Source: Galeopsis tetrahit
Taxonomy: Eukaryota > Streptophyta > Magnoliopsida > Lamiales > Lamiaceae
Direction: 5' to 3'
Assembly: GCA_963675135.1 (NCBI GenBank)
Contig: OY776132.1
Coordinates: forward strand, 8,928,001 to 8,992,000
Length of the DNA stretch: 64,000 nucleotides
The notes beneath the pieces were generated by a model. That model was not told where the DNA came from. It was given only the letters and a program-made list of their open reading frames with translations, and searched no databases. Below are positions 20,860 to 31,663 of the stretch, in pieces (position 1 is the first letter of the stretch; each line of letters begins with the position of its first letter). A program made the translations under genes and the position numbers.

Positions 20860-23800
20860 TTACAAATTAAAAATATTGTCATTGGCACCGAATATAGAGG
20901 CACTAAACTGCCTTGTAGTGAGATCTCCTCCGCCTTCAAGAGAGGAGCCGAAACGGTCGAGCCACTGAACGGGGCTTGGGTTTTCAGTCTCCTCCACCCA
21001 CTCGGAAGTCATGTCTATGTCATCCAGTTGAAGGGGATCTGAATTTGATTTCGAAGACTTGTCTAATCTGAGGTTGTAATTGATATAAAGCAAGTCGTTG
21101 AGTGTTTCCTTATCGATCTTGTTTCGTTTCTCTGAAGGGATTTGTTGAAACGTCGTCCACTGCCTGTCGAAAGTGCAAGTCCCGCAAACTTGGCTCAGGA
21201 TTCGGATCGCCACTCGTTGCAATGTAGGAGCAGGGTCACCAAATTGTTCCCACCAAATTCCTGCAAATTGCATATACATTCTGTATTATATTATCATGGA
21301 TCTTGCATGTAATAATTTGAAATAAACAGAAACAAGCCCCTTAATTACAGTTTAATCCAACATACATTGTAAAGGTTTGTCCAATGACAACTGAAGTTTT
21401 ACGGTGAACTCGCTAATATTGTTTAGTATATGAAGTAATACTGCTTATTGCTTAACATACAAAGTATCACGGTTTAACACAAAATCAAACATTTTAAAAA
21501 ATATGACACTTCGTTCAATACTAAACATTGGAGTATTACTTAAAAGAAGAGAGTTCATGTGAAACCTAGTTCACAGTTCATGTGAAACCCACTCTTGTCT
21601 AATAGTTTCGACGTCTTATTCTTCGATATTAATAAACTCATCGATCGCTTATCTTGTGTATACAAACATAAAAACTGTCTCTCACAAGAGAATAGTTTTC
21701 ATACCTAGCTTTTTATAAGAATTATTGGCTCTAATTTTTCTTCTTAAAACAAAGAATCTACTCAAGTAACTCAAGAAAAGAGAGAGTTAATTACCAGGTG
21801 AAATTGTATCAATTGCCTCCTTTGCAAGATTACAGCCAAACATCCCACTTCCTCTTGAAAACAACAGAATTTGGTTTGGCACATCACGCCTAAGTTCAGT
21901 TGTCGGAAGAAGCTTTTCCAGAACTTTATAAAATTCTTCCTTAATCGATCCAAAAAACTTCGTCTCAGGATTATACTGTATGCTGGGGTTCAGAAAAGCT
22001 GCAGCAGAATGCAAAGGAGAATGAAGATCGTTCTGCCATTTCTTATCGACAATATCCAGAAACGTGTTCCATTTCATCTCATCCATAATGTAGTACGTCC
22101 TTATAGAATCCTTCGCTTTAGTCATCAATTCGTAAATGGACCCCACCACAGGCTTCCCTCCGGAAACTTCCCTCATTACTTTCAAAAACGGCTCAGATAC
22201 AGCAACACTTTCATCTACTGCTCTCCAGAATTCGTTATCATCAAGAATGCTGACACAATTTGCAGCATTAGGCTTGTTTGGCAAAGCTGAAAATTCGGGA
22301 CTATTGAACATGTGTTTCAATCTTGATTTCTGCTTCAGCATAGATTGCAAAGAGAGAAAATTGGAAACAGACTTTGTAACTCCACTTCTAATGATTTCCT
22401 GCCCTCCTGTATACTTTTTCATCATATCAAGAATCGACGAATTGTTGTATATATACTTTGAAACAACTTGTGCTTGCAAAATACACCTATTAATCCAATC
22501 CACCTTGCAGAACTCCTCTAAGATCTCGTTACAGCATTGTGAAGCACAAGGGGTGACGAAAATCGAGCTATAATTCTGGAGGATATGGTTTGCCAAGCTA
22601 GGGCAGTTGAGCGCATTATCCATAATGATCTGAACTACGTTTTCAGGCCCGAAATCTTGAATAATGGAGTCAAACAAATCAGGCAGGTATTTTATGTTCT
22701 TATAATACGAAGATGCATCGACTGATTTGTGGAAGAAGGTTCTAGAAGGGGACGAAACTAAGAAATTTATAAGAGCCCTTGATTTGTTGTCTGTCCATGT
22801 TTCTGCTATAATAGTACAGCCAGTCATAGCCCACTCCTTTTCAGTATCTTTTGAATGTACGTTCACTTCGGTTTTAATCTTCTCCAACCATTTAGTTTTC
22901 AAAGTTTCAGCAGACGGCCCCACATATTCACTACCACACTTTCTTACAGCATCGATCATTTGCTGATAAGATGGAGAACGAGCTATACTGAAGTCCAATT
23001 TATTTTCAAAAAAGAAGAGAGCTATGCTTCTATCTGCATTCTCTTCATCACTTACAGAAGAAGAACTTGATGTTGTGATAGTTAACACTTTTTCGGTTGC
23101 TTCCAAACCCTTTGAGGCGGAAATGCTTGGAGATTTAATTTCAGGCAACCTTTGTGTCTTAACAATTGAAGTCTCCCTACCATCCTCCTTTGAAACAATG
23201 AGTTCCCTTACTCTTTCAGTCACATCATCTCGTACTTTGGTGCATGGGTTTACGCCTTTACTAGGAATTCTAGATAAATGGTGTTTTAACCTGCTAATCC
23301 CACCGTTAAGAACTCTATCACAGAATCTGCATCTCACTTTATTTCCTTCTAACCTATCGGCATATTCCCAGCAAACATCTTTCTCCCGTACCACTGTCAG
23401 AGAATGACGCAACCAATTCCTTACACTACATGCTTACGTAATCATAATGTACGTATTTTTTCAATCAAGCATTGTATGAAAAGAAAATCGAGCAATGTAA
23501 TGAGTTTGGATTCGATCAAAGACAAAGAAAGTATGTCAAAGTCGACAAACACAAACAACACATGCACATTCAATGATTTCCCAAGAATATATACTCAGAT
23601 GTCTTGTTTAGGCAATTGCAATCAAGATATTTGCAAGTTGATTGCAGAGAAACATGCCCCCACAGAGTGAGCTAATTTTTTTAAAAGGGAACTTAATAGA
23701 GTTGGCCTTATGTAAAACAAACAAAACAAGTATTGCTGACAAAGAAATACTAGTACATTTAATGAAACAACTAATATTGCTAACAAACTAGTTGCACTGT

Positions 23801-23959
23801 AAAACTGGTTTACATAATCCTTTGTCTACTTAATAGACCCCCAACCCCACCACACACACACAAACTAAACAACAAATAACTCTGAATCAACTATGGGAAT
23901 ACAGGCAGTTGAGGAAAAAAGTTAAATAAATTACATTTAAGGATTTTTTTTAACTCACT
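20860..23959 (-). CDS. hAT-transposase-derived protein with BED zinc finger, DUF659 and hAT dimerisation region
   Basis: Coding exons on the minus strand are 23959 (the A of ATG), 23393-21795 and 21260-20860, giving 666 aa. The intron between 23959 and 23393 has GT/AG ends and splits the start codon A|TG, producing MVREKD, the usual start of this plant family. A BED-type finger has C22, C25 and H38/H39 (VRCRFC...RLKHHLSRI). A DUF659 region follows at about 135-290 (MTGCTIIAETWTDNKSRAL). The last exon begins GIWWEQFGDPAPTLQRVAIR, the hAT C-terminal dimerisation motif. No terminal inverted repeats or target duplications flank it, and the frame is intact over 2 kb, so it looks like a domesticated host gene, probably DNA-binding. 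An in-frame ATG at 23412 lies within the intron before the acceptor and is less likely. Confidence 0.9.
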
Positions 23960-24430
23960 TGGGATTAAAATGGTTTGCTTCTCCTGTATGCTTGCCTACA
24001 ACAACAAAATAGAAATAAATTAGAGCCAGCAGAAACCAGGTTATTAGCAAGCTTTTGAGCTAAAGTGTCAGTTAGTTATATAAAATTGGGGGAAAATAAC
24101 AGTAATTTTCAAGCATTTGCATAAATTATTAGCTTCATTAAACCTATATGCTTCTTCTTCAACTCCCCCATGAACCCACCTCGATAAGAATTGATCGAGT
24201 TTCAGTAATCAATCATTGACTTTCATAGCAAACAAATTCTCGCTGGATTTTAGGAATTTGGAAGCAATAATTAGGTTTTCTGAGAAAGAAAAGAAAAATT
24301 GAAAAAGAGAGAAAGAGATGATGAAGAAGAAAAGTTACCGGTGAAATGGTTGCAAGTTTTGGATCTGGAGAGACTCGTCTCGCGATATTTTGGCACTCAG
24401 ATTTTTTGTTTTTCTTATTTCAGGGATGGT
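23959..24430 (-). other. 5' UTR exons of the hAT-derived gene
   Basis: A 37-bp exon at 23995-23959 is bordered by an AG acceptor and a GT donor (GTGAGT) and ends with the first base of the start codon. An upstream leader exon ends at 24339 before GTAACT; its 5' limit (about 24430) is a guess. Two introns in or at the 5' UTR follow from these sites. Confidence 0.65.
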
Positions 24431-26292
24431 TTACTTTGTCTTTTTTTTCCAAGGAAAATAATTTTAAAAAAATCTTTATTTAAAAAAACTTACTGTACTC
24501 TTCCTAACTTTTATTTAAATGAAAAAAAAGAAGATTTTGGTTAAATAACAATATTTTATAGAGGGGGCTAAATGGTTTCTTGTTAAATTGAAATATCTAA
24601 TAATATAATGCATTTTGTTATAATGACACGTTTTTCATTTTTTAAATTTTGAGTAATTCCACAAAGATAAACCACACTCCCTCAGTTTTATCATTTGTTG
24701 TCAAAATTTCTTTTAAATATTTTTTATTTACTCCAGATGTCATTAATTTTTTTACCCATTAACAAAAGTTCCTTTCTTTAATAAAGTAACCTTAAAAGTA
24801 ATTTTACCACCTTAATACTAATAAGCATCTTTTTACATACTTGGTACAACTTGGTACATTTAATTTAGTTTGTATTGTGTAGGATGATGTTATGCTTGAT
24901 GAATATGTATGCTTGCCTTATATGTTGAAACATGTGATGTGGGGAATTCTTTACTTTTGTCTTATGGTAAATGATTGTGTATTTGAGCAATCGCAAAGAC
25001 TAATTTGGGCTCTAACTCTTAGGATTGGCCGATGGTACCATATGATCGACTATATGAGATAGATTGCCCTAAAGTCATTAAGTGGACATTGACGACCATG
25101 AGGAGATATCACAACTATTCGATGACGAATGAAGGCGTCATGAGTACCCACATATGCCACGTGCATGATGGATATGTGGAGAGAAAGTAAGAGACCAACC
25201 ACATGGTGTTTTCAATACTAACACTTATTTGCACTTCATCGAAACTCTATCAGAGAACTAACGTCTAGTATTTTTTTTAATGAACGTGATTGAGAAAATG
25301 CCACGTTCAGGCTCATCAATGAAGCGCAAAATCCCTTCCGCACAGGGGAATCTGTTCGAACATGCACTGAACCCCCAATTATTTTCACAGAACTGAAACG
25401 AAGATCTTATCTTACACCTCATATTTTTGGAGACCTGTAAATTATTATTAATATATTTTTAATATGGTAATATATTATACAATTATATACAGTGAAATTA
25501 TTAAATGCTTGAAAAAAAAACGAATTTATTCATCACATGCATGAGTCAAAAGCCCAATGGTTTTATAGTAGAGAAGCCAACTTAGGCTAAAAATAACACG
25601 GCCTAAACTAGTAGGGCATGAGACCACGCACGACGGATAATGAAATTAAGGCCACGGTTATACACACACAGAGTTGTTGAGCACACCCACCTAAAACAAA
25701 TTTTCAGCTAAAGAGTATGTGAAATGTCCAATATATCATTTGCTGAAATTTTGAAAAAAATCAGCAGTACACTCACCCATTCCATTTCACGGAAGAATCA
25801 TTCCCACCATCACCACCACCCCAAAATCGTCCCCCACCATCACTACGATATAAAAAAAACAAAAAAACAAAATGCAAACAAAACAAAATGCGACCAACAG
25901 TCTCAAAAATCATTCCAAACTAAAAACTCACAAACAAAATCATTCTAAACAACAGTGAAAAACCAAAAAAGGTCCTAAATCTCGAAAAAATATATTTAAA
26001 ACAATATAAATTTTCGAATAAATAAAAAAATTCAAAAAAAAAAAAAATAGAAAAGAAGGAAAAAATAACTATATATCTTAGATCAGAGGAAAATCAAGAT
26101 CTTCAGAGGAGGGGGTGCGAATAACCGACGATGTGAACGGGGCTAGGGAGGAGGGGGCACGAACGATCGCCTTCTTCGACAACTGCGACCGCATCGCTTT
26201 GAGGAGGGGCGACGGGGGCTTGGACACGGCGGCTCGACGCAAGTGAGGGGTGGTCGGTGACACTGGAGAGAGGAGGGGACGCGATGGCTTAG
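24431..26292. other. intergenic DNA with low-complexity tracts
   Basis: AT-rich, with a degenerate MITE-like CACTCCCTCAGTTTT near 24675, a His/Lys/Gln-rich chance frame at 25724-25948 and a GC-rich stretch at 26100-26290. That GC-rich stretch shows loose similarity to 26655-26760. No gene is recognised. Confidence 0.5.
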
Positions 26293-26654
26293 TGTAGTGA
26301 TCCCATCACTACTCTTGAAACCCATATAATTTTCTGATAATTTTCTAAGAAGAAATTTGGTGAGAAGATGAACGTTTGTAACAGAAGGAGAAAAAGACAG
26401 TGAGAGAGAGAGGGAAGATTGAGAGAGAAGAGATTTTAGGAATATTTTCTGCTTGCCCTTTCATTGATAACATTTCCTATTTAAACCTATAAACACATAA
26501 GATAAAATACTAATGGGCCTAAGAACATAAAATAATAAGCAAATGGGCTAATCCTATTACAAAATGCAATTTAAAAGATAGTGACCCAATGTTCTCTTTA
26601 ATTGTTTGAGGCTGCAACTCTTGAGTACTATTCTCATAACTCATGCCCATGACA
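26293..26654 (-). repeat. possible solo LTR
   Basis: The stretch reads TGT...ACA at its ends (TGTAGTGATC... to ...CCCATGACA), and on the minus strand has an AT-rich TATA-like region followed by pyrimidine-rich leader-like DNA, resembling a copia LTR. It interrupts GC-rich DNA that resumes on the other side. No 5-bp target duplication is visible, so the call is tentative. Confidence 0.35.
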
Positions 26655-26845
26655 ATTGGACGCGACGACTCGACATAGGTGAGGGGAGGGAGAGGGAGCG
26701 CCGATGACGTGAGGAGGGGAGGGGAGGGGTGGCCGACGACACTAGGGAGTGGAGAATGAGTATTAGGGTTTTGAAAAAAAATAGAGGAGGGTGTCCAAAT
26801 TTATTAAAAAAGGGTTATTTTAGGGAATTTATGGTGTGTGTACTC

Positions 26846-26986
26846 TATTAGTTAGATTAGTTTAGAATGGTAGTTATTGGTTAGTTACAACTACTATTAA
26901 CTACCTCTTCTTTTTGTAAACTAGTCTATATATACATCTCAATATACATTGATCTCTCTCAATTGAGAGAACATTCTCACTTTACA
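26846..26986 (+). repeat. 5' LTR of the gutted copia element
   Basis: About 141 bp, starting TATTAG (probably a mutated TGTTAG) after the target duplication and ending TTTACA just before the primer site. It contains a TATATATA promoter-like tract near 26930. Confidence 0.8.
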
Positions 26987-27065
26987 TGGTATCAGCCTAA
27001 ATCCTGGGCATCTTCTCGTCTCTCCCCTTCACTCTCGTTCTTGATCATCTTCCTTCCCTACTTCA

Positions 27066-28855
27066 ATGGCGAATCCTCTGGTGCCCACCACTTCTGTTTT
27101 CGATGTCACTCTCACCCTTCATGCGATGACGCATTTGGTTACAATCAAATTGAAACCCACGAACTATCTTATGTGGTATCGTCAAGTTTTTCTGCTTCTT
27201 GTTACTAAAAAATTCATGCCTTACGTCGATGGCTCTACACCGGCGCCCCCTGCTACCATTACCACCGCCGGAGTTTCTGCTCCCAACCCTCTTTATACTT
27301 CTTGGTTTTCTCGAGATCAAACAGTAAGTGTTTTCTTAACCTCTACTCTTACCGAAGAAGCCATGTCCGTACCGTTGGTTGCTCCTCGACTTTAGACATT
27401 TGGAAGGCTCTGGCTGAAGCCTTCAATCAACCTTCCAAGGCTCGCGAATTACGCCTTAAAGATGAGGTTCAACTTATCAGAAAAGGCTCAAGATCGATTT
27501 CGGAGTATGGCGCAGTTTTCAAGAATCTGTGCGATCAACTCTCATCCATGGGCTGCACTCTAGACGCAACTGACAAGTCTAATTGGTTTCTTCGAGGTCT
27601 AGGCCCAGACTTTCATGGTTTTTCCACAGCGTAGATTAACATCTCTCCGCTCCCCTCCTTCTCGGATCTTCTTGCCAAAGCCGAATCCCATGATCTGTTT
27701 ACAAGATCTCTCGAAACACCTTCTTCCTCGTCTCAGTCTCTTGCCTTCTTTGCTCGTTCTTCGGCCTCCTCTGTATTAGGTCGCCCTCCTGCTCGCCAGC
27801 ACTATGGTCGTGGTCAACCTTCGTCTCGTGGTCGCGGTCAGTATGGTCGTGGGCGAGCAAGAACAACTCCTCGATGTCAGATTTGCTGATATGATGGTCA
27901 TTATGCCTCCTCTTGCCCCTAGCGCTATGATTCCTCCACTTCTGGTCGACAGACGAACACTACCGACTCTCTCTCTCGACACGATCTTTCTCGCCTCTCC
28001 AATCTTTCAGATTGGTATGTTGACACGGGAGCATCCTCACACATGGTTCCCTCCTCGGCAGCTCTTGATTCTTCCTCGCCATACACTGGGTTTGATAGAG
28101 TAGTTATGGCGAATGGTAATACCCTTCCAATTACTCATACTGGTACACATCTCTATAATTCTGAATTGTCTTTTGAAAATGTTCTGATCGTCCCTTCCAT
28201 TACGAAAAATCTCCTTTCTGTTAGCAAATTAACAAATGATTTTCCAGTTCGTCTTGTTTTTTCTAACGACTCTTTTAAAATTTAGAATCGAATTACAGGT
28301 ACGCCTCTAGCTCAAGGCAAGCTTAATCGTAGCTTATATGTTTTGGACAAATACCACTCTAGTTTTGCTGCCTCTTTACGTGCTCGCTCAACTTGTAGTT
28401 CTTTTGAAATTTGACATAATAGACTAGGCCATGTTCACTTTGATGTTGTAAACTTGCTCAAAAATAAAGGATACATTTCTACTACCTCTTTGCTTCCTCG
28501 CCCTGTTATTTGTTCGTCATGTCAACAAGCTAAGAGTACTCAGTTGTCTTTTACTTTGAACACCAAACATGCCTTTAATTCTCTTGATATAATTCATTGT
28601 GATCTGTGGGGTCCTTCCCATGTTAAATCTCATGATGGTTTCCTTTATTATGCGGTGTTTATCCTTGTCTTCGCTCTCATGCTACTAACAAATTCTCTCT
28701 TCGTAGTATTCCTTGTGTCTTTTTAGGTTATAGCTCGCTCCACAAAGGATTCTGCTGCTTTGATCGCACTACTTCTCGCACTTACATTTCTCGCCATGCT
28801 CGCTTTGACGAGACCATCTTTCCTTTTTCTGGCGACTCTTCTCGCACCTTCCCTT
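27066..28855 (+). pseudogene. copia gag-protease-integrase remnant
   Basis: The ATG at 27066 opens gag (MANPLVPTTSVF..., then LWKALAEAFNQPSK-type retrotransposon gag motifs in the next frame, about 27390-27634). A zinc-knuckle relic near 27875-27920 contains a stop. The protease box WYVDTGASSHMV lies at about 28014-28049. The pre-integrase motif with LGHVHFDVV and CSSCQQAKS follows, then the beginning of the integrase core (about 28570-28665). Near 28670-28720 the reading jumps to the FLGYSSLHKGF region, so most of the integrase core is deleted. Stops and frameshifts are frequent; the copy is dead. Confidence 0.88.
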
Positions 28856-28962
28856 AGTTAAAACTACTATTAACTACCTATTCTCTTCTTTATAAACTAG
28901 TCTATATATACATCTCAATATACATTGATCTCTCTCAATTGAGAAAACATTCTCACTTTACA
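28856..28962 (+). repeat. truncated 3' LTR of the gutted copia element
   Basis: Matches the last about 107 bp of the 5' LTR (from AACTACTATTAACTACCT to TTTACA) with small differences. Its first part is lost in the same rearrangement that removed the internal end. Confidence 0.85.
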
Positions 28963-29133
28963 TACTCATTCTAGGATGAGTGTTCTAAGCGGATGGGTGT
29001 CCTCAACAATCGCGTGTGGATAACCGGTATATTGATCTCTCTCAATTGAGAAAGCATTCTCACTTTACATACTCATTCTAGGATGAGTGTTCTAAGCGGA
29101 TGGGTGTCCTCAACAATCGCGTGTGGATAACCG
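28924..29133 (+). repeat. tandem duplication of 107 bp across the LTR/flank border
   Basis: The interval from ATTGATCTCTCTC in the LTR to GTGTGGATAACCG in the flank occurs twice (28924-29026 and 29031-29133) with one visible difference (AAAACATT/AAAGCATT). It includes both LTR end and host flank, so it arose after the insertion. Confidence 0.92.
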
Positions 29134-30900
29134 TGACCATAAATTAATTGGTTTCCTACCCAATTAAATTATATTTTCACACATTTTCTCTCAATTTTAC
29201 CATGTTAAGATGATTATTCATTAAATAAGAATAAACTTGTCAATTCACACTACTCCTTAATTTCACAAAAAAAACTAAAAAATAATTTATTTGTGAATGG
29301 AGGAAGTATGTAACTGATATTTTATTTTTAATTTGTAATATCATGACAATTATACGCGTGTTTGTATGTAAAAATGATGTAATATTACTTTATAAGCATA
29401 GTTATATTATAAATTGAAAAAAATTGCACAATATGATGCAAATGTGTTTCTATATATATATATTTTATATAACTACCGTCTTCTTTTTTGGTGAATTAAT
29501 CTGAATGCTAACTGCAAAAGAAAGGTACTGCAGTTTTTGCTAGTGTGCAAGAATCGTGTAACGAAGTGCCATTTACGTGACTTAACTTACCCCACCACGC
29601 ACCATCTATTATTCTAAATAAAAACATCGATTTAATTTATTAATACAAGATCTCAAATATATATAGTAATATATGGTATCCGATAAGAAATTCATTATTG
29701 TGTAAATCATTTGTACTTAGCATGTACATGTAGATAGTGAATTTAATAAAAAAAAAAAAAATCTATTATCAGGTTCCATTTATATATATATATATATATA
29801 TAGTATATACCATAGTTTTAATATATGAATTGTTTGTTATATTAGGAAAGATAAAAGTGAGGATAGTAATTTTTTTTTTCATATTTATGAGTAATGCAGT
29901 TACTTTTTAGTGTGAATAAAATAATTACATTTCGATGTAATATTGTGATGTTTTAAAAAAATAATTAATTGCTATTTTAAATATGAGTCATTAAATAAGA
30001 GACTATAAAATGACAAAATAAGTCATTAAGTAAGGGACCGAAGGAGTAACAATATAACCATCCTACATTTCCGGAAAAAAATAATGTTCACTTAATTAGG
30101 ACATGATTGTTAGAGAATAATAGCTTTAGAATGAAATGGGCATTATTTAAAAATGGTATAAACTAATAGTCTCTCCGTTTCATTATTAATTGAACATTTA
30201 CTGTTTCCACGAGTGTTAATTAAAAAATACTATTAGTATTAACGATGATAAATTACCTTAGCCAAATGACCAATGCTTCTCTTAATTAGTTTGGGTCACA
30301 AACCTACCTTGAGAGCTCAGGGATGTGACAATAAGAACACAATTTTCCTTAGCCAAACTCCACAAAAGGCAAAATACATTGTGATCTCAATTATCACTTC
30401 GTTTGGAATTTGATTTCTTCTCGTTAGCTTTTGACAAAGCTTGTACCTTTCAATCTACAACTTGTGCAAATTTTGACATTATAGTAACATATTTTAGTCT
30501 TATAGTAAGACAATATTCGAGAGCAAGAAAAAAATATTTCATAATATGCTACTATAAGAATAGTAACATAAACTTATTTTTTGTGAGATTTCACGAATAA
30601 AAAATTTACAGTATCACAAATTATTCTTATAATAATATATTTTTGACATTACGAGTAACTATCTGCGAATTACCTTTGACCTTATAATATTTGGACCTTA
30701 AAATAACTTTATTTTGATACTCACAATTTTTTTTGAAAACTCAAATCTAAACTTTTTAAAATAAATGTGGTCCATCTATGTACTCTGAATTCTGAAAATA
30801 CTCAAATCTCATAATCCCGTTGGGCTAAAAAAAAAAAAAAAACTTATCATTAACATTTTTCGAAAAAAGGAAAAAAAAAAACTGTAATTGGGTAAATTTA
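29134..30900. other. AT-rich intergenic DNA
   Basis: Low-complexity DNA with a TA repeat at about 29781-29803 and MITE-like relics (GGGACCGAAGGAGTA near 30035; CTCTCCGTTTCATTATT near 30172). No gene is recognised. The promoter of the LRR kinase gene probably lies in the last few hundred bases. Confidence 0.5.
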
Positions 30901-30949
30901 AATAGTGAGTAATTTTCTTTGGTGCTGCAGCTGTAGTGTTTACGCTACA

Positions 30950-31101
30950 GCACGTGCAGTTCCCCCTGTTCCCGCGCCATTAAAGCAACCTCAAATAGAA
31001 AAACAAAAACTACTTTTCAATTTCAATCAATTATTATTGGCCTATACTCTGTTTGTTTTCCGCTCCCTCAAGCAACAAATCTCACTCTCTCTTCATCTCT
31101 G
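30950..31101 (+). other. presumed 5' UTR exon of the LRR kinase gene
   Basis: A leader ending at 31101 before GTGCGT, with a matching acceptor TATATAG just before 31601. The left limit is a guess. A 5' UTR intron is common in this kinase subfamily. Confidence 0.45.
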
Positions 31102-31663
31102 GTGCGTGCTTTGGATTCTTCTATCTAATCTACCCTTTTTAATATTAATATTAATATTGCATGTTTTGTTTGTAGCTTAAATGTTGATACAATTCTCTTT
31201 TTGGAATTTCTCACTGTAACTGTCGGCTATTTTCACAATCTTGGTTGGTGGGCTGGAATTCAATGTTTAGTGACTGTTTTTGAGCTGAATCACTTGTGGA
31301 ATTTTTAGTTTTGAGTATGGAATTCTGGATTTGGAAAACCCATAAATTATTTAATACTATTTCATTGTCAATTAGGAAAAAAATAATGTGGTGAATTTAG
31401 TCAGTTATGGTGGGGAGAATAGTTGATTTCTATTAGGTTGCCTTTTTTTGTTTTATTATATTGTGCCAAATATTCAATTCGGTTGTTGGCCTAACATTAT
31501 TTAGAATATTCAAACAAAAGGCTATGCTCTTGATTGCTATTCATTGTGTATAGGTGTATTCAATTTCTTTAATTAATTGTTGGTCTTTTGGTTTTATATA
31601 GATGGCAGAGAGTATGATCACTATTTGAGGGGTTTCATGTGTGTTTTTGCCTTAAGAAGGAAA

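Larger units (their letters stand above)
26846..28962 (+). mobile_element. gutted Ty1/copia element with short LTRs
   Basis: TACTC occurs at both outer borders (26841-26845 and 28963-28967) as a 5-bp target duplication. The 5' LTR (26846-26986) is followed by TGGTATCAGCC, a tRNA-Met-type primer site. The internal region keeps gag, protease and the start of integrase, then skips to the end of the integrase region and a truncated 3' LTR. Reverse transcriptase and RNase H are missing entirely. Confidence 0.88.

Noticed and set aside
20860..23412. Active hAT transposon
   Set aside because: No terminal inverted repeats or 8-bp duplication around it, and it has UTR introns and an intact spliced frame; better explained as a domesticated gene.
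25724..26325. Frames rich in His/Lys/Gln and Ser/Pro/Arg
   Set aside because: Low-complexity DNA, no start context, no similarity that I recognise.
26293..26654. Firm call of a solo LTR
   Set aside because: Ends look like TGT...ACA but flanks CTTAG and ATTGG do not match, so it is listed only at low confidence.
31577..31663. Earlier in-frame start for the LRR kinase
   Set aside because: It would place 29 residues before the signal peptide, and a splice acceptor falls inside this stretch.
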